Shown: positions 43,660 to 53,128 of the stretch, one piece after another
How positions within the stretch are numbered: the stretch's first letter is position 1
Layout of the letters: the number at the start of each line of letters is the position of its first letter
NCBI RefSeq assembly: GCF_900573885.1
Contig: NZ_UPSE01000565.1
Coordinates: 1 to 64,000 of the forward strand
Direction: 5' to 3'
Source: Pseudomonas viridiflava
GTDB lineage: Bacteria; Pseudomonadota; Gammaproteobacteria; Pseudomonadales; Pseudomonadaceae
Length of the DNA: 64,000 nucleotides
Translations under genes and position numbers: made by a program
The notes under the pieces: model-generated
Database searches by the model: none
Seen by the model: the letters and a program-made list of their open reading frames with translations, nothing else
What the model was told of the DNA's origin: nothing

Positions 43660-43717
43660 ACCCTTTTGTTTGGCCGCAAACGGGGCGCAATAAATTAGTC
43701 GTATAGGAGATTTTTTT

Positions 43718-43978
43718 ATGAACAACCCAACCCCCGTAACCACCCACCAACCCTTCGATCACATGGACGGCGCCGCGCTGTTTTCCGTTAACCCGGGCGT
43801 GCCCGTTTCAGATGCGCTGGAGCGCGCCGGCGACTTGATGCTGTATGTGCAAACGCTCGCGGCGGCGGATGCGTTTGTTAATAAAAATCTGGAGTCGGGC
43901 ATCATTCAGACGCTTAGCGAAATGGCCAAGGCGTTAATCAATGCGGCCACTCACGGCGAAGGCGGCGTCAGGTCTTAG
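43718..43978 (+). CDS. DUF3077 protein (copy B)
   Basis: 86 residues, 83 shared with copy A. Ribosome site TAGGAGA. Same order of RNA candidate, gene, terminator. It is followed convergently by the intact lipoprotein gene. Confidence 0.8.
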   Translation: MNNPTPVTTHQPFDHMDGAALFSVNPGVPVSDALERAGDLMLYVQTLAAADAFVNKNLESGIIQTLSEMAKALINAATHGEGGVRS

Positions 43979-43989
43979 GCAGAGCCGAA

Positions 43990-44019
43990 AAGAAAGGCCG
44001 CCCGGAGGCGGCCTTTCTT
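43990..44019. terminator. Bidirectional terminator (copy B)
   Basis: AAGAAAGGCCGC and GCGGCCTTTCTT again, now between convergent genes (DUF3077 and lipoprotein), so it can serve both. Confidence 0.75.
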
Positions 44020-44033
44020 AACACCACTTCCCG

Positions 44034-44705
44034 CTATTTGATAAACGCATCCACATCCGCACCAAGGCCTTTGATGGCCTCTTTGAAGTCGTTGGCGGTG
44101 ATGGCTTGTTTGTCGTTGTCCAGGTTGGTGCCGAATACTTTGCGCACGACTTTCAGCACGGCTTTGCCGCTCGCCGCGTCAACCAGGTTGGCTTCCACGT
44201 ACAGTTCGGTGTTCTGGTCGCGCGTGCCTGCGGCGGCCGAGGCTGCGCCTACTACGGCGGTCACGGGCAGCACTTCGTACCACTGCATGCCTTCGGTGGA
44301 GGCGGAAACGCCGGTGATAGCGGCGTTGAGTATCAGGGCGCGCCTGCCTTTGGCTGCGGCTTCACTGCCGACCACGCTGTATTTCTTCGCCAGCGCGCCT
44401 TTCACGCTGGCGCTGGTTTGCGCTTGCAGTTCCTGCAGGGTTTTGAGGTTCACGCGTTCGTTGGGTTTGGGCGCGGGGTACAGCACAAGCTGGTTGAACA
44501 CCACGGTGTCGTAGGCGTGAGGGTCGAAGCCCTCGGCTACCCAGCGCATCACCGGCTGGCCGTTGGCGGATTTGGCTTGCTGGAGTCCATCGTAGTTGGG
44601 CAAAAAGCCGGAGTACTGGCTTTCGTTGGTGACTTTGGACACACAGCCACTGAGCAGCAAGCCGCCGAGGGCGACGCCCATTAACAATCTTCCGGTCATT
44701 TTCAT
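44034..44705 (-). CDS. DUF3313-type lipoprotein
   Basis: 223 residues from the ATG at 44705. Lipobox LLLSGC. The mature domain fits DUF3313: SGFLPNYDGLQQ, then a beta-rich region with LYPAPKPNE and RRALILNAAITGVSAST. Outer-membrane or periplasmic lipoprotein of unknown role. An in-frame extension to 44831 precedes the signal peptide and is unlikely to be translated. Confidence 0.78.
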   Translation of the reverse strand: MKMTGRLLMGVALGGLLLSGCVSKVTNESQYSGFLPNYDGLQQAKSANGQPVMRWVAEGFDPHAYDTVVFNQLVLYPAPKPNERVNLKTLQELQAQTSASVKGALAKKYSVVGSEAAAKGRRALILNAAITGVSASTEGMQWYEVLPVTAVVGAASAAAGTRDQNTELYVEANLVDAASGKAVLKVVRKVFGTNLDNDKQAITANDFKEAIKGLGADVDAFIK

Positions 44706-44818
44706 GCTTCGACTTACTCCATGTTGAAACAAAAGCCCAAGCCGGCAATGGCTTGGGGATTGACGCTGCAACGGTCGTGGACTCCCGTTTACGGCGCTTT
44801 TTTGCTGCAGCGAGGGTG

Positions 44819-46090
44819 TCAACCGGCACACCCTTTCTGCGGCAAACCTTGCAACGCGCGGTCGAGCAACTGGAAGGTGCGCCGACTGTGCAGAATGCGG
44901 GTGTGGTCTTCGTTGACGAGGTAAATGTGCGCGGCTTCATCTTGCGCCGCGTCGAGCAGTTCGCTGGCCAGCGGCACCACGCCATCGTTGGGCTCGGGCA
45001 ACAGGCGGCTGTTGCCGGCATAACTGACCAGCAGCCACTGGCGGATGGACGCAGGCAGCGGCGTGGCAAAAAGCTGCTGCAGGTAGGCGCTGCCCGGGGC
45101 CATGTCTTTCCACACCGGCACTTCGAGCGGCACGTTTCGGATGCCCTTGGCGGCCGAGGGATGACCGCCCCAGGGCGTGGACAGCGTAACGAACAGGCAC
45201 ACCGACTGACTGCTCGGGCCTTCGAGCTGCTGCAATGCGCGCCGGGCTACCAGGCCGCCCATGCTGTGGGCGAATACGTGCATACGGTCCGGCCCGTAGC
45301 GCCGCTGCACGTCGCGAATGCCGGCGCTCAGCAGGTAGGCGCTGTTGTTCAACGGCACACCGCTGGGGTAGTGAAACAGCACAAGCTGGAAACGCCGGGT
45401 GTCGATGCCCGCCGCAATGGCTTGCCAGTCGCGCGGCGAGGCGTTGATGCCATGCACGAGGAAGATCGGCTCCTTGCTGTCGTCCCACGGCGCCAGCAGG
45501 TAAAGGCCATAGCCGATGTCGCGCATAAAGGTGAGCGGCTGCCACGCTCCGAGCTGAACGATTTCCGGGTTGAAGCGCGGGTCGTCAAAGCGCACCGGTT
45601 GCAGGTAGTTGCGCTGCATGCGTGGGTGCTCGCGGCGCAGCACCTCCAGGGTCAGATCCAGCGCGGGCGCCTGGGCAAGATCATCGGCGCGCAGGCCAAT
45701 CACATTGGTCTGGCTCACGCGTTTGCGCGTGGCGGCATCGGGCTGCACCTGCAGCAGCGTGCTCTGGGCGTTGGCGCGCCAGTGCCGCGGTTCATCGGCG
45801 TCGAGCACGAAGTTGCCGTTACGGTCGTCAAACGCGAGGAGCTGGTAACTGGCGGGTGCTTCGGTGAAATAGAAGTCTTCTCCCGGCGCGGCAATGCGAT
45901 AGGTCACAAGCCGGCTCTGTGCGTCGAGCAGCGCCACCAGCGCGCCGCGCCCGGACGCCGTATCGCTGATATGCCCGGCAATCAGCACCAGCTCGGAGCG
46001 GGCCTGCTGCATCTCGCTGTCGAGCGTGAACAGGCTGCAGCCGCTGATCGCACACAGCAGCCAGACCAGCCCCAGTGCTCGGCTGTGCAT
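44819..46090 (-). CDS. Lipoprotein alpha/beta hydrolase
   Basis: 423 residues. Lipobox LCAISGC, a beta-rich N-terminal domain (~30-190), then an alpha/beta-hydrolase domain with FLVHGINASPRDW and the nucleophile elbow HSMGG. NDGVVPLASELL and a late DHTRILHS contain the likely Asp and His. Lipase or esterase-like, probably facing the periplasm. Upstream 46091-46387 has no gene I can support. Confidence 0.78.
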   Translation of the reverse strand: MHSRALGLVWLLCAISGCSLFTLDSEMQQARSELVLIAGHISDTASGRGALVALLDAQSRLVTYRIAAPGEDFYFTEAPASYQLLAFDDRNGNFVLDADEPRHWRANAQSTLLQVQPDAATRKRVSQTNVIGLRADDLAQAPALDLTLEVLRREHPRMQRNYLQPVRFDDPRFNPEIVQLGAWQPLTFMRDIGYGLYLLAPWDDSKEPIFLVHGINASPRDWQAIAAGIDTRRFQLVLFHYPSGVPLNNSAYLLSAGIRDVQRRYGPDRMHVFAHSMGGLVARRALQQLEGPSSQSVCLFVTLSTPWGGHPSAAKGIRNVPLEVPVWKDMAPGSAYLQQLFATPLPASIRQWLLVSYAGNSRLLPEPNDGVVPLASELLDAAQDEAAHIYLVNEDHTRILHSRRTFQLLDRALQGLPQKGCAG

Positions 46091-46387
46091 GAGCGTGGTT
46101 ACGGCCGGCCGGCAGCGTTAGCGTGAGTGACTACAGATAAAGCGGTCGTCATGGCGGATTACCTTCCTTTGCAAATCTGTCGTTGACGGCGCACTGCCTA
46201 AGGGCCGCGACAAAGCTATTCACCAGCCACAGCATAGATGCGCTTTCGGTTAGCGCGAGCCTTGCAGTGAGGTGCGTTCGAATTGAGTCGTATCACCCGC
46301 CTCGAAGACAGCAGCGATCGGGTTTAGCAGTCGATCTGAAATGCCAAGGATGGCCCGACGATTCGGGGGCGCACGTCGGTTGCGGTG

Positions 46388-47392
46388 CTAGTCGACACGC
46401 TTCGTCGCGACGCCAAACAGGTGCACCTGCACGAGCTCACCGTCCTTCACTGTCAGCCGCACTGGCGCTGTACCGCCGGGCATTTCAACGTCCACGTCTC
46501 CGGCGCTGACCTGCGCGTGTTTCCACAGCGCGCTGGCCACGGCGCAGGCGCTCGTGCCGGAAGACAACGTGGGCCCCTCGCCTCGTTCGAACACCCGCGC
46601 CAGAATTTTCCGTTCGCCTGTTGCCACCGCCCATTGCAGGTTGACGCCGCTGGGGCACGGGTTGCCCAGGCCTCTGCTCAGCGAAGCAGGCGCCGACGCT
46701 GAAAATGCGATGGCAGCCAGGGCACGGAATGCCGTGGAGCCAAGCCAGTCCATTGCCGGCAATGCGCCGGGGTCGCTAACAAGCGTCACGCAGTGCGGAT
46801 TTCCCAGGCGAACAAAACAGCTCTGTGTCCAGTCGGCACGAATCGCTTCAAGCACAGGCACCCGATTCGCGCCCGAGCTGTCAGCGTCGTCAACAGGCAG
46901 AGCGGCACCGACCGCCTGCGGGCCAAAAGCGGGTGCGCCCATATCCAACCAGACCCCCCTTAGCCCTGTATGCGAGGCGGAAGTCAGGGTTGTGGGCGTA
47001 GGAGAAGGAATGTCCGTTGCGTGGTGGTGTACGTGCACGGTGAACTGGGCACCAGAGGCCACAAGCCCGGCGTCCATGAGCGATTGCGCAAAAATCGTCA
47101 GTCCGTTACCGCTGCGCTCCGCCAGCGAGCCATCGGTATTGATGATCAGCAGGTCGAACGGAGCGCTGTTTTGAAACGGGCCAATCAGCAAGCCGTCGGT
47201 GCTGTGCTTTTTTATCCCGGCAGACGCTTGTTCATCACCTGCGCAGAACAGCGCGATAGCCGCCCGTGCCCATTGGCTGGACGCGCTGGCTGCGTGTGCC
47301 GCCGTCGATGGCAGAGCGACGCCCGCTTCAACAACCTGCGCAGGCGTTGCCACCGCATAGCGATTGCCGCGGGCGTCGTAGGTGGTGGTCAT
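46388..47392 (-). CDS. DapF/proline-racemase-superfamily protein lacking catalytic cysteines
   Basis: 334 residues from the ATG at 47392 (AAGG site). The fold markers of diaminopimelate epimerase are present: RGNRYAV at the start, GNPHCVTLV, RVFERGEGPTL. Both catalytic Cys are replaced: the CGNG box reads SGNG (Ser94) and the CGTG box reads SGTS (Ser278). It is therefore unlikely to be a standard two-base epimerase. It could be a dehydratase-like or other isomerase. It lies beside a GlxA regulator and an amidase/DadA/RidA operon. Confidence 0.75.
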   Translation of the reverse strand: MTTTYDARGNRYAVATPAQVVEAGVALPSTAAHAASASSQWARAAIALFCAGDEQASAGIKKHSTDGLLIGPFQNSAPFDLLIINTDGSLAERSGNGLTIFAQSLMDAGLVASGAQFTVHVHHHATDIPSPTPTTLTSASHTGLRGVWLDMGAPAFGPQAVGAALPVDDADSSGANRVPVLEAIRADWTQSCFVRLGNPHCVTLVSDPGALPAMDWLGSTAFRALAAIAFSASAPASLSRGLGNPCPSGVNLQWAVATGERKILARVFERGEGPTLSSGTSACAVASALWKHAQVSAGDVDVEMPGGTAPVRLTVKDGELVQVHLFGVATKRVD

Positions 47393-47448
47393 CAGGGCTG
47401 CCTTGCTATCCGGAAACACGAGCATAAGCCGAAACCGTATGCGCGTTG

Positions 47449-48507
47449 CTACCCCGCATTAGCCAGCAACGTGCGCAGCTTGCCCGGCGACATGCCGAAC
47501 TCGCGCTGGAAGTGGCGAATGAAGTGCGGGGCGTCGGCGAAGCCGCATTCGTAGGCGATTTCGCCAATCTGCCGGTCGGAGCTCACCAGCAACCAGCGAC
47601 CGAAGCGCAGGCGCATCTGGCGGTAGAACTGGCTGGGCGTGCTGCGGGTTTGCTCGACGAAGATGCGTTCGAGCTGGCGTTTGCTGGTGCCCACCAGCGT
47701 GGCGATGGTGTCGATTTCCAGCGGCTCGGCCAGGTGTTTTTCCATGAGCATCACGGCTTCGCGCACGCGCCGATTGGGCAGGTTGGCGTAGCCCAGGGCT
47801 TTACGTTTGTCGATGCTGCCGGGGCTGGCGGTTTTGGCCACGGTCATCTGGTGTATCACCTTGGCGGCGCGGTCGGCGCCGCAGTGCAGGCCAATCAGGT
47901 ACACGGCCAGCTCCACCACCGAAATGCCGCCGGCGCAGGTGATGCGCGGGCCGTCCACCAGGTAGTCGCAGTTGTTCACTTGCCGAAGGCCCGGGTGCAG
48001 GCGCTTCCAGTCGTCGCGGTGGTAGGCGTGCACGCAGGCGGTACGGCCGTTGAGCAAGCCGGCCTGGGCCAGTACAAAGCTGCCGGTACACAGGCCAATC
48101 AGTGGAACATTCGCCGCCGCTGCCAGCTGCAAAAACCGTCCGTAGGCCGCCGGCGCTTCGTTTTCGTTACTGAGCAGCCCGCCGATGACGACGATGTAGT
48201 CGAAGCGTTGCGGCTCGCTGAGTACGTCATCGGCGGGCACGTCAAAGCCGCAACTGGCGACGGTGCGTTGGCCGGGCAGGCCAAGAATTTTCCATTGGCA
48301 GCGAATCTGCCGGCTCTGGTCACCGATGTCCGCCGCGTGCCGCAGCGCGTCGGTAAGACCCGACAACGACAACAGCGGAAAACGCGGCCACAACAGAATG
48401 CCGATCGACAGTTCAAGCCCTGCCTTGCGCGGCGTGGCGGCGGGGGTGTCGAGGCGCTCGATCAGGGCTTCGGTGCTGCTGGCAACATGTCGCGTTTGTT
48501 CAATCAT
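47449..48507 (-). CDS. GlxA-type AraC regulator G
   Basis: 352 residues from the ATG at 48507 (GGAGG site). PfpI-like domain with GLCTGSFVLAQAGLLNGR and C-terminal AraC HTHs (IATLVGTSKRQLERIFVEQT and IAYECGFADAPHFIRHFQREFG). This branch often senses amines or amino-acid derivatives. Divergent from the ABC operon, so probably its activator. Confidence 0.86.
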   Translation of the reverse strand: MIEQTRHVASSTEALIERLDTPAATPRKAGLELSIGILLWPRFPLLSLSGLTDALRHAADIGDQSRQIRCQWKILGLPGQRTVASCGFDVPADDVLSEPQRFDYIVVIGGLLSNENEAPAAYGRFLQLAAAANVPLIGLCTGSFVLAQAGLLNGRTACVHAYHRDDWKRLHPGLRQVNNCDYLVDGPRITCAGGISVVELAVYLIGLHCGADRAAKVIHQMTVAKTASPGSIDKRKALGYANLPNRRVREAVMLMEKHLAEPLEIDTIATLVGTSKRQLERIFVEQTRSTPSQFYRQMRLRFGRWLLVSSDRQIGEIAYECGFADAPHFIRHFQREFGMSPGKLRTLLANAG

Positions 48508-48610
48508 CTGTGCAGAACCTCCAACTCCTTTCCTGCCCCTGCGCCCTACAGTGGCGGTGCGGGCCAAGTACCCGTCACGCATCTGACAACAGCCTCAAGG
48601 GACGCAGAAC

Positions 48611-49480
48611 ATGAACGCAACAAAACCGTATCGGTGGTGGGTCATGGGCGCAGCATTGCTGACGTCCGCCGTATTGCTGCCCGCCGTGCAGGCCGCGCAG
48701 ACCGTCGAGCCAGGCGCGCTGACCATCGCCTTCAGTGGCGACATGCCGGGCACAGGTTATCAGGACGGTCAGATGATCGGCTACGACGGGGAAATTCTTC
48801 AATTGATCGCCGGCAAGCTCGGCCTGAAAGTGAAACCGGCATTGATGGAGTGGTCGGGCACCATCGCCTCGGTGCAAACCAAGCGTGTGGATGTAATGGC
48901 CGGCACCATGGGCTGGACCGAACAACGCGCCAAGTTGATGACCCTCAGCGACCCGATTCAGTATTTCAAGAACGGCATTACCCAGACCGAAAAGACCGAC
49001 TGGAAGACCCTTGCCGACCTTAAAGACAAGCGCGTCGGCACCATCACCGGATTTTCGTTTATTCCGGAATTGCGCAAATTGCCGGGCGTGAAAGTGGCGC
49101 TGTACGACACCTCGGATGCCGCCGTACGCGACCTGCTGGCCGGGCGCATCGACGCGGTGATTGGCGACCCGCCGGTGATGCAGTTCGCTATTTCGCGCAA
49201 CCCGCAATGGCACCTGCGCTTTAACGCCTTTACCGATGACGACCCCAAATACCCGCTGCTGACCGGCCTGGGCCAGGTGGTGTTCGGGTTCAGCAAAGAC
49301 AACGCCGAGCTGGCCGAACAGTTCAACCAGCAGATCGCCAGCCTTTGGCAGAGCTGCGAGATGCGCAAGATCGGTGAGCGCTACGGCCTTACGCAAGACG
49401 TCTGGTACGTGCCGCAAGGCGGTACGCCGCGCCCCGGCCTGGACCGCGCCGTGAGCTGGCAACTGCCGGGCTGCAAGTAA
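48611..49480 (+). CDS. ABC importer periplasmic binding protein
   Basis: 289 residues with a signal peptide (cleavage near VQA-AQ). Family 3 solute-binding protein: GALTIAFSGDMPGTG, GYDGEILQLIAGKLGLK, then DVMAGTMGWTEQRA. First gene of a seven-gene operon ending with RidA. Ligand unknown; the later enzymes suggest an N-acyl, amide or D-amino compound. Confidence 0.86.
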   Translation: MNATKPYRWWVMGAALLTSAVLLPAVQAAQTVEPGALTIAFSGDMPGTGYQDGQMIGYDGEILQLIAGKLGLKVKPALMEWSGTIASVQTKRVDVMAGTMGWTEQRAKLMTLSDPIQYFKNGITQTEKTDWKTLADLKDKRVGTITGFSFIPELRKLPGVKVALYDTSDAAVRDLLAGRIDAVIGDPPVMQFAISRNPQWHLRFNAFTDDDPKYPLLTGLGQVVFGFSKDNAELAEQFNQQIASLWQSCEMRKIGERYGLTQDVWYVPQGGTPRPGLDRAVSWQLPGCK

Positions 49481-49547
49481 ATCGTTTCGCCAGCGGCAGC
49501 CCCGTTGCGGGGTGCCGCACCTTCCATTCGCTTGCCGGGACATAACA

Positions 49548-50333
49548 ATGAAAACGCCTGACAGCGCGGTGTTGCTGCGCGTGCATGAATTGCACAAATC
49601 CTACGGCGACCTGGAGGTGCTCAAGGGCATCAGCCTGGAACTCAAGGCCGGGGAAACCCTCTCGCTACTGGGCCCCAGCGGCTCGGGTAAATCCACCTGC
49701 TTGCGGTGCATCAATTACCTGGAGCAGCCCAGCGGCGGTGAAATCTGGCTGGGCGATGAGCGCGTGGGTCAGGTGCGCAAAGGCTCAGCACTGCGAACCA
49801 TGAGCGACCGCGAGCTGGCGCCGCAGCGCCGGGAAATGGCCATGGTGTTTCAGCTGTTTTACCTGTGGCCACACCTGAACGTGCGCGACAACGTGGCGCT
49901 CGGGCCGATGGTGGCGCAGGGCCTGTCACGCAAGGTGGCTTATGAGCTGGCCGACGCCATGCTCGACAAGGTGCACCTGCGTCACAAGGCTGATGCCTAC
50001 CCCGAGCACCTGTCTGGCGGCCAGCAACAACGCGTGGCGATTGCCCGCGCCCTGGCGCAGCAGCCCAAGGTGATTCTGTTCGACGAGCCCACCTCGGCGC
50101 TCGACCCGGAGCTGGTGGGCGAAGTGCTGGCGGTGATCCGCGAACTGGCCGAAGAAGGCCGCAGCATGATTCTGGTCACCCACGAAGTGCGCTTTGCCCG
50201 CGAGGTAGCCGACCGGGTGATTTTCATGGCCGACGGTCACATCGTTGAGCAAGGGCCGGCGATGCGCCTGATCGACGCGCCCGAGCACCCGCGCACCCGG
50301 GCGTTTCTCGGCAAGATGGCAGCAGGAGCCTGA
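49548..50333 (+). CDS. ABC transporter ATPase
   Basis: 261 residues from the ATG at 49548. Walker A GPSGSGKS, signature LSGGQQQR, Walker B ILFDEPTSALD, VTHEV. A 20-residue insert after the first third (QVRKGSALRTMSDRELAPQR) is seen in some polar amino-acid ATPases. Confidence 0.88.
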   Translation: MKTPDSAVLLRVHELHKSYGDLEVLKGISLELKAGETLSLLGPSGSGKSTCLRCINYLEQPSGGEIWLGDERVGQVRKGSALRTMSDRELAPQRREMAMVFQLFYLWPHLNVRDNVALGPMVAQGLSRKVAYELADAMLDKVHLRHKADAYPEHLSGGQQQRVAIARALAQQPKVILFDEPTSALDPELVGEVLAVIRELAEEGRSMILVTHEVRFAREVADRVIFMADGHIVEQGPAMRLIDAPEHPRTRAFLGKMAAGA

Positions 50334-50336
50334 GCC

Positions 50337-50990
50337 ATGGAGAGCCTGAACACCTTTCTGAGTTTATTGCCGGTGCTGTTGCGCGGCGCCGTATCGGCCG
50401 TGTTGATTGCCGGCGGCGCGCTGGTGGTGGCAACCCTGGGCGGCGCCGTTCTGGCCATTGCCCACAGTTTTGGCGGCCTGCGCGTGCGGGCGCCGATCAA
50501 CCTGTTTGTGGAATGGATGCGCAATGTGCCGGCGCTGGCCCATCTGTTTCTGATTTATTTCGGGCTGTCGTATCTGGGGCTGAACCTGCCGCCCTGGCTG
50601 GCCGCCGTGATCGGCCTCGGGCTGGTGGGCAGCGCGATTCTCACCGACGTTTTTCGCAGCGCCCTGAAAGCGCTGCACCCAGGTCAGCGCGAGGCGGGCC
50701 TGACGGTGGGCCTGGCGCCCCGCCAGGTGCTCACCCGCATTCTGCTGCCACAGGCCTGGCGCATCGCGCTGCCCTCCTACGCCAATTACGTCAGCCAGTT
50801 ACTGAAGGACACCTCGATTGCCTCGGCCATTGCCGTGCCGGAAATCATGTTTCTGGCGCGCAACCTGGTGACCTCAACCTTTGAAACCACGCTGATCTAC
50901 CTGGCCGTGTTGCTGCTTTACGTGGCGATGATCGTGCCCATCGGTTACGGCTTTGCCGGTCTGGAACGCAAATTGGGGGTGAGCCGATGA
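50337..50990 (+). CDS. ABC transporter permease 1
   Basis: 217 residues, HisM type. FVEWMRNVPALAHLFLIYFGL signature, split by a loop, and EAA loop GQREAGLTVGLAPRQVLTRILLPQA. Ribosome site AGGAG. Overlaps the next gene by ATGA. Confidence 0.87.
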   Translation: MESLNTFLSLLPVLLRGAVSAVLIAGGALVVATLGGAVLAIAHSFGGLRVRAPINLFVEWMRNVPALAHLFLIYFGLSYLGLNLPPWLAAVIGLGLVGSAILTDVFRSALKALHPGQREAGLTVGLAPRQVLTRILLPQAWRIALPSYANYVSQLLKDTSIASAIAVPEIMFLARNLVTSTFETTLIYLAVLLLYVAMIVPIGYGFAGLERKLGVSR

Positions 50991-51664
50991 TCGAGTTCTT
51001 TGCGCAGTACCCGGTGTACTGGAGCGATTGGGGTCCGCGTCTGGCCGAAGGCGCCAGGGTTACCGCTCTGCTGTCGCTGGTCAGCTTCGCCGTCGCGCTG
51101 GCTTTGGGTTTGCTGCTGACCTGGGCTGCCCGCCAGCCGCGTCGGTGGTTACGGCGCAGTGCCGAAGGCTTTGTGCACTGCATGCGCGCGGTGCCGTTGC
51201 TGGCCTTGCTGTTGCTGCTGTACTTCGCCCTGCCGAGCCTGGGTCTGACCCTGTCGGCGTTTACCGCCGGCGTGCTGGGCCTGGGCTTGCAGGGCGCTGC
51301 GTACGTCGCCGAAGTGCTGCGCGGTGGGTTGAACTCGCTGCACCGGGGCCAGCGCGAAGCGGCCCTGGCGATCGGCTTGACGCCGCTGCAAGCGTTTGTC
51401 CGGGTAACGCTGCCGCAGGCGGTGCGCATCGTGCTGCCGCCGCTGCTCAACACCTATGCCTCGCTGCTCAAGGACAGCTCGCTGTGCGCGCTGATTGCCA
51501 CCGACGAGCTGATGCTGGCTGCGCGCGCCATCGCTTCGGAGTCGTTTCTGCCGTTGCACATTTTCCTGCTGGTGGGGCTGTGCTACTTCGCCATCGCCTT
51601 TCCGTTGTCGATGGTCGCCCGGGTGTTCGAACGCCGTTCCGCCCGTGGGCGCCGCACGTTGTAA
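50987..51664 (+). CDS. ABC transporter permease 2
   Basis: 225 residues with five membrane helices. CMRAVPLLALLLLLYFALP and EAA loop GQREAALAIGLTPLQAFVRVTLPQA, split. Partner of the previous permease. Confidence 0.87.
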   Translation: MIEFFAQYPVYWSDWGPRLAEGARVTALLSLVSFAVALALGLLLTWAARQPRRWLRRSAEGFVHCMRAVPLLALLLLLYFALPSLGLTLSAFTAGVLGLGLQGAAYVAEVLRGGLNSLHRGQREAALAIGLTPLQAFVRVTLPQAVRIVLPPLLNTYASLLKDSSLCALIATDELMLAARAIASESFLPLHIFLLVGLCYFAIAFPLSMVARVFERRSARGRRTL

Positions 51665-51700
51665 GCGCCTTTTTCGCTGCTTTTTTATTCGCGAGGTTTC

Positions 51701-53128
51701 ATGAACAGTTCCCCTACTTCCAGCTTCGCCAGCATCGGCCAGCTCAGTCGCCTGCTGGCCGAGGGCACGCTGCGCAGCGAACAGGTGGTGCAGGACTACC
51801 TGACGCGCATCCACCAGTTCGATGGCCAGTTGCACGCCTATATCGACGTGTACAGCGAGCGCGCCCTGGGTGCGGCGCGGGCGGCCGATCAACAGCGCGA
51901 GGCCGGCATTTGCCTGGGGCCGCTGCACGGCATTCCCATCGCCATCAAAGACCTGTTCGACATTGCCGGAAAGCCGCTCACTGGCGGTTCCAGAGCGCAA
52001 CCACCGCGTATTTCCAGCCACACCGCCACGGCCGTGCAACGGCTGCAGCGCCACGGCGCCATCGTGCTGGGCAAAACCCATACGGTGGAATTCGCCTTTG
52101 GCGGCTGGGGCACCAACGCGGTGATGGGCACGCCTTGGAACCCTTGGGATAAAACCGAACACCGCGCTCCCGGTGGTTCCAGCAGTGGTTCCGCAGTAGC
52201 CGTGGCGGCCGGCCTCGCCTGCGCGGCGCTGGGTACCGACACCGGCGGTTCGGTGCGTATACCGGCCGGCATGTGTGGCCTGGTGGGGCTGAAAACCACC
52301 CGTGGTCTGATCAGCCGTCATGGTTTGATTGAACTGTGTCCGTCGCTGGATACCGTGGGCCCGATCACCCGCACCGTCGAAGACGCCGCCTGGATGCTCG
52401 ATGCCATGCTCGGCCCGGATCCGCTCGACCCGGTGTCGGCCCATGCGCCGACGGTGCTCACCAGCGCGCAGTTGCACAAAGGCGTGCAGGGCTTGCGGGT
52501 ATGGGTGCTGCCGGAAGCCGAACGCGACCAGATTGCACCGGGCGTGCTGGCCGCCTACGACCGTGCGTTACAGGTGCTGGTCGGCCTGGGCGCGCAGCGG
52601 GTGGAACAACCGTTGCCGGTGTCCTTGAGCGAGTGCATGCAGATTGCCGGCGGGCTGATGAGTGCCGAGGGCTACGCCAGCCTGGGCACGTTGTTCGAGC
52701 GCGCCGACCTGACCTTCGACCCCCACGTGCAGCGGCGCATTCTGGGCGGCAAGGCTATTGATGCGGCAGCCTATATCAACCTGCACCGGCGCCGGCGCAG
52801 CGCGCGGCAGGCCATGCACGAGGCCATGCGAGGTGTCGATATCTGCGCATTCCCCACAAACGCCATTGGCAGCGTGCCCCTGGCTGACGTTGACGAATAC
52901 GGTACGCCGCTGGCCCTGCTCGGGCGTTTCGCCAACTTGCTGGACCTCTGCTCTGTGGCGCTGCCGGCCGGCTTCGACGAGCGCGGCATGCCGGTGTCGG
53001 TGCAGTTTGTCGGCCCAGCCTTTGGCGAGGCGCGGGTGCTGGCCGCCGGTGCCGCGTTTCAACAACACACCGACTGGCACACCCGCGTGCCGCCGGGCTG
53101 GCAGTTGCCCGGCCAGGAGGTGGCGTGA
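51701..53128 (+). CDS. Amidase-signature hydrolase
   Basis: 475 residues. The Ser-Ser-Lys triad is complete: Lys in IAIKDLFD, cis-Ser in GGSSSGSAVAVAAG, nucleophile Ser in TDTGGSVRIPAGMCG. Similar in layout to GatA-like amidases. No signal peptide, so it acts on an imported amide and releases ammonia or an amine. Coupled to the next gene (TGATG). Confidence 0.86.
   Translation: MNSSPTSSFASIGQLSRLLAEGTLRSEQVVQDYLTRIHQFDGQLHAYIDVYSERALGAARAADQQREAGICLGPLHGIPIAIKDLFDIAGKPLTGGSRAQPPRISSHTATAVQRLQRHGAIVLGKTHTVEFAFGGWGTNAVMGTPWNPWDKTEHRAPGGSSSGSAVAVAAGLACAALGTDTGGSVRIPAGMCGLVGLKTTRGLISRHGLIELCPSLDTVGPITRTVEDAAWMLDAMLGPDPLDPVSAHAPTVLTSAQLHKGVQGLRVWVLPEAERDQIAPGVLAAYDRALQVLVGLGAQRVEQPLPVSLSECMQIAGGLMSAEGYASLGTLFERADLTFDPHVQRRILGGKAIDAAAYINLHRRRRSARQAMHEAMRGVDICAFPTNAIGSVPLADVDEYGTPLALLGRFANLLDLCSVALPAGFDERGMPVSVQFVGPAFGEARVLAAGAAFQQHTDWHTRVPPGWQLPGQEVA

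Noticed and set aside
42440..43665. Paired repeats as a CRISPR array
   Set aside because: Only two long units with gene content, no short direct repeats or spacers.
44753..46126. 457-codon plus-strand open frame
   Set aside because: It lies wholly opposite the lipoprotein hydrolase (44819-46090), has low-complexity R/A/H-rich composition and no domain; it is a GC-driven antisense shadow.
47446..49023. 525-codon plus-strand open frame
   Set aside because: Antisense to the GlxA regulator and then out of frame over the binding-protein gene; no family features.
51149..52477. 442-codon minus-strand open frame
   Set aside because: Antisense to permease 2 and the amidase, both with clear catalytic or family motifs; composition R/Q/G-rich.
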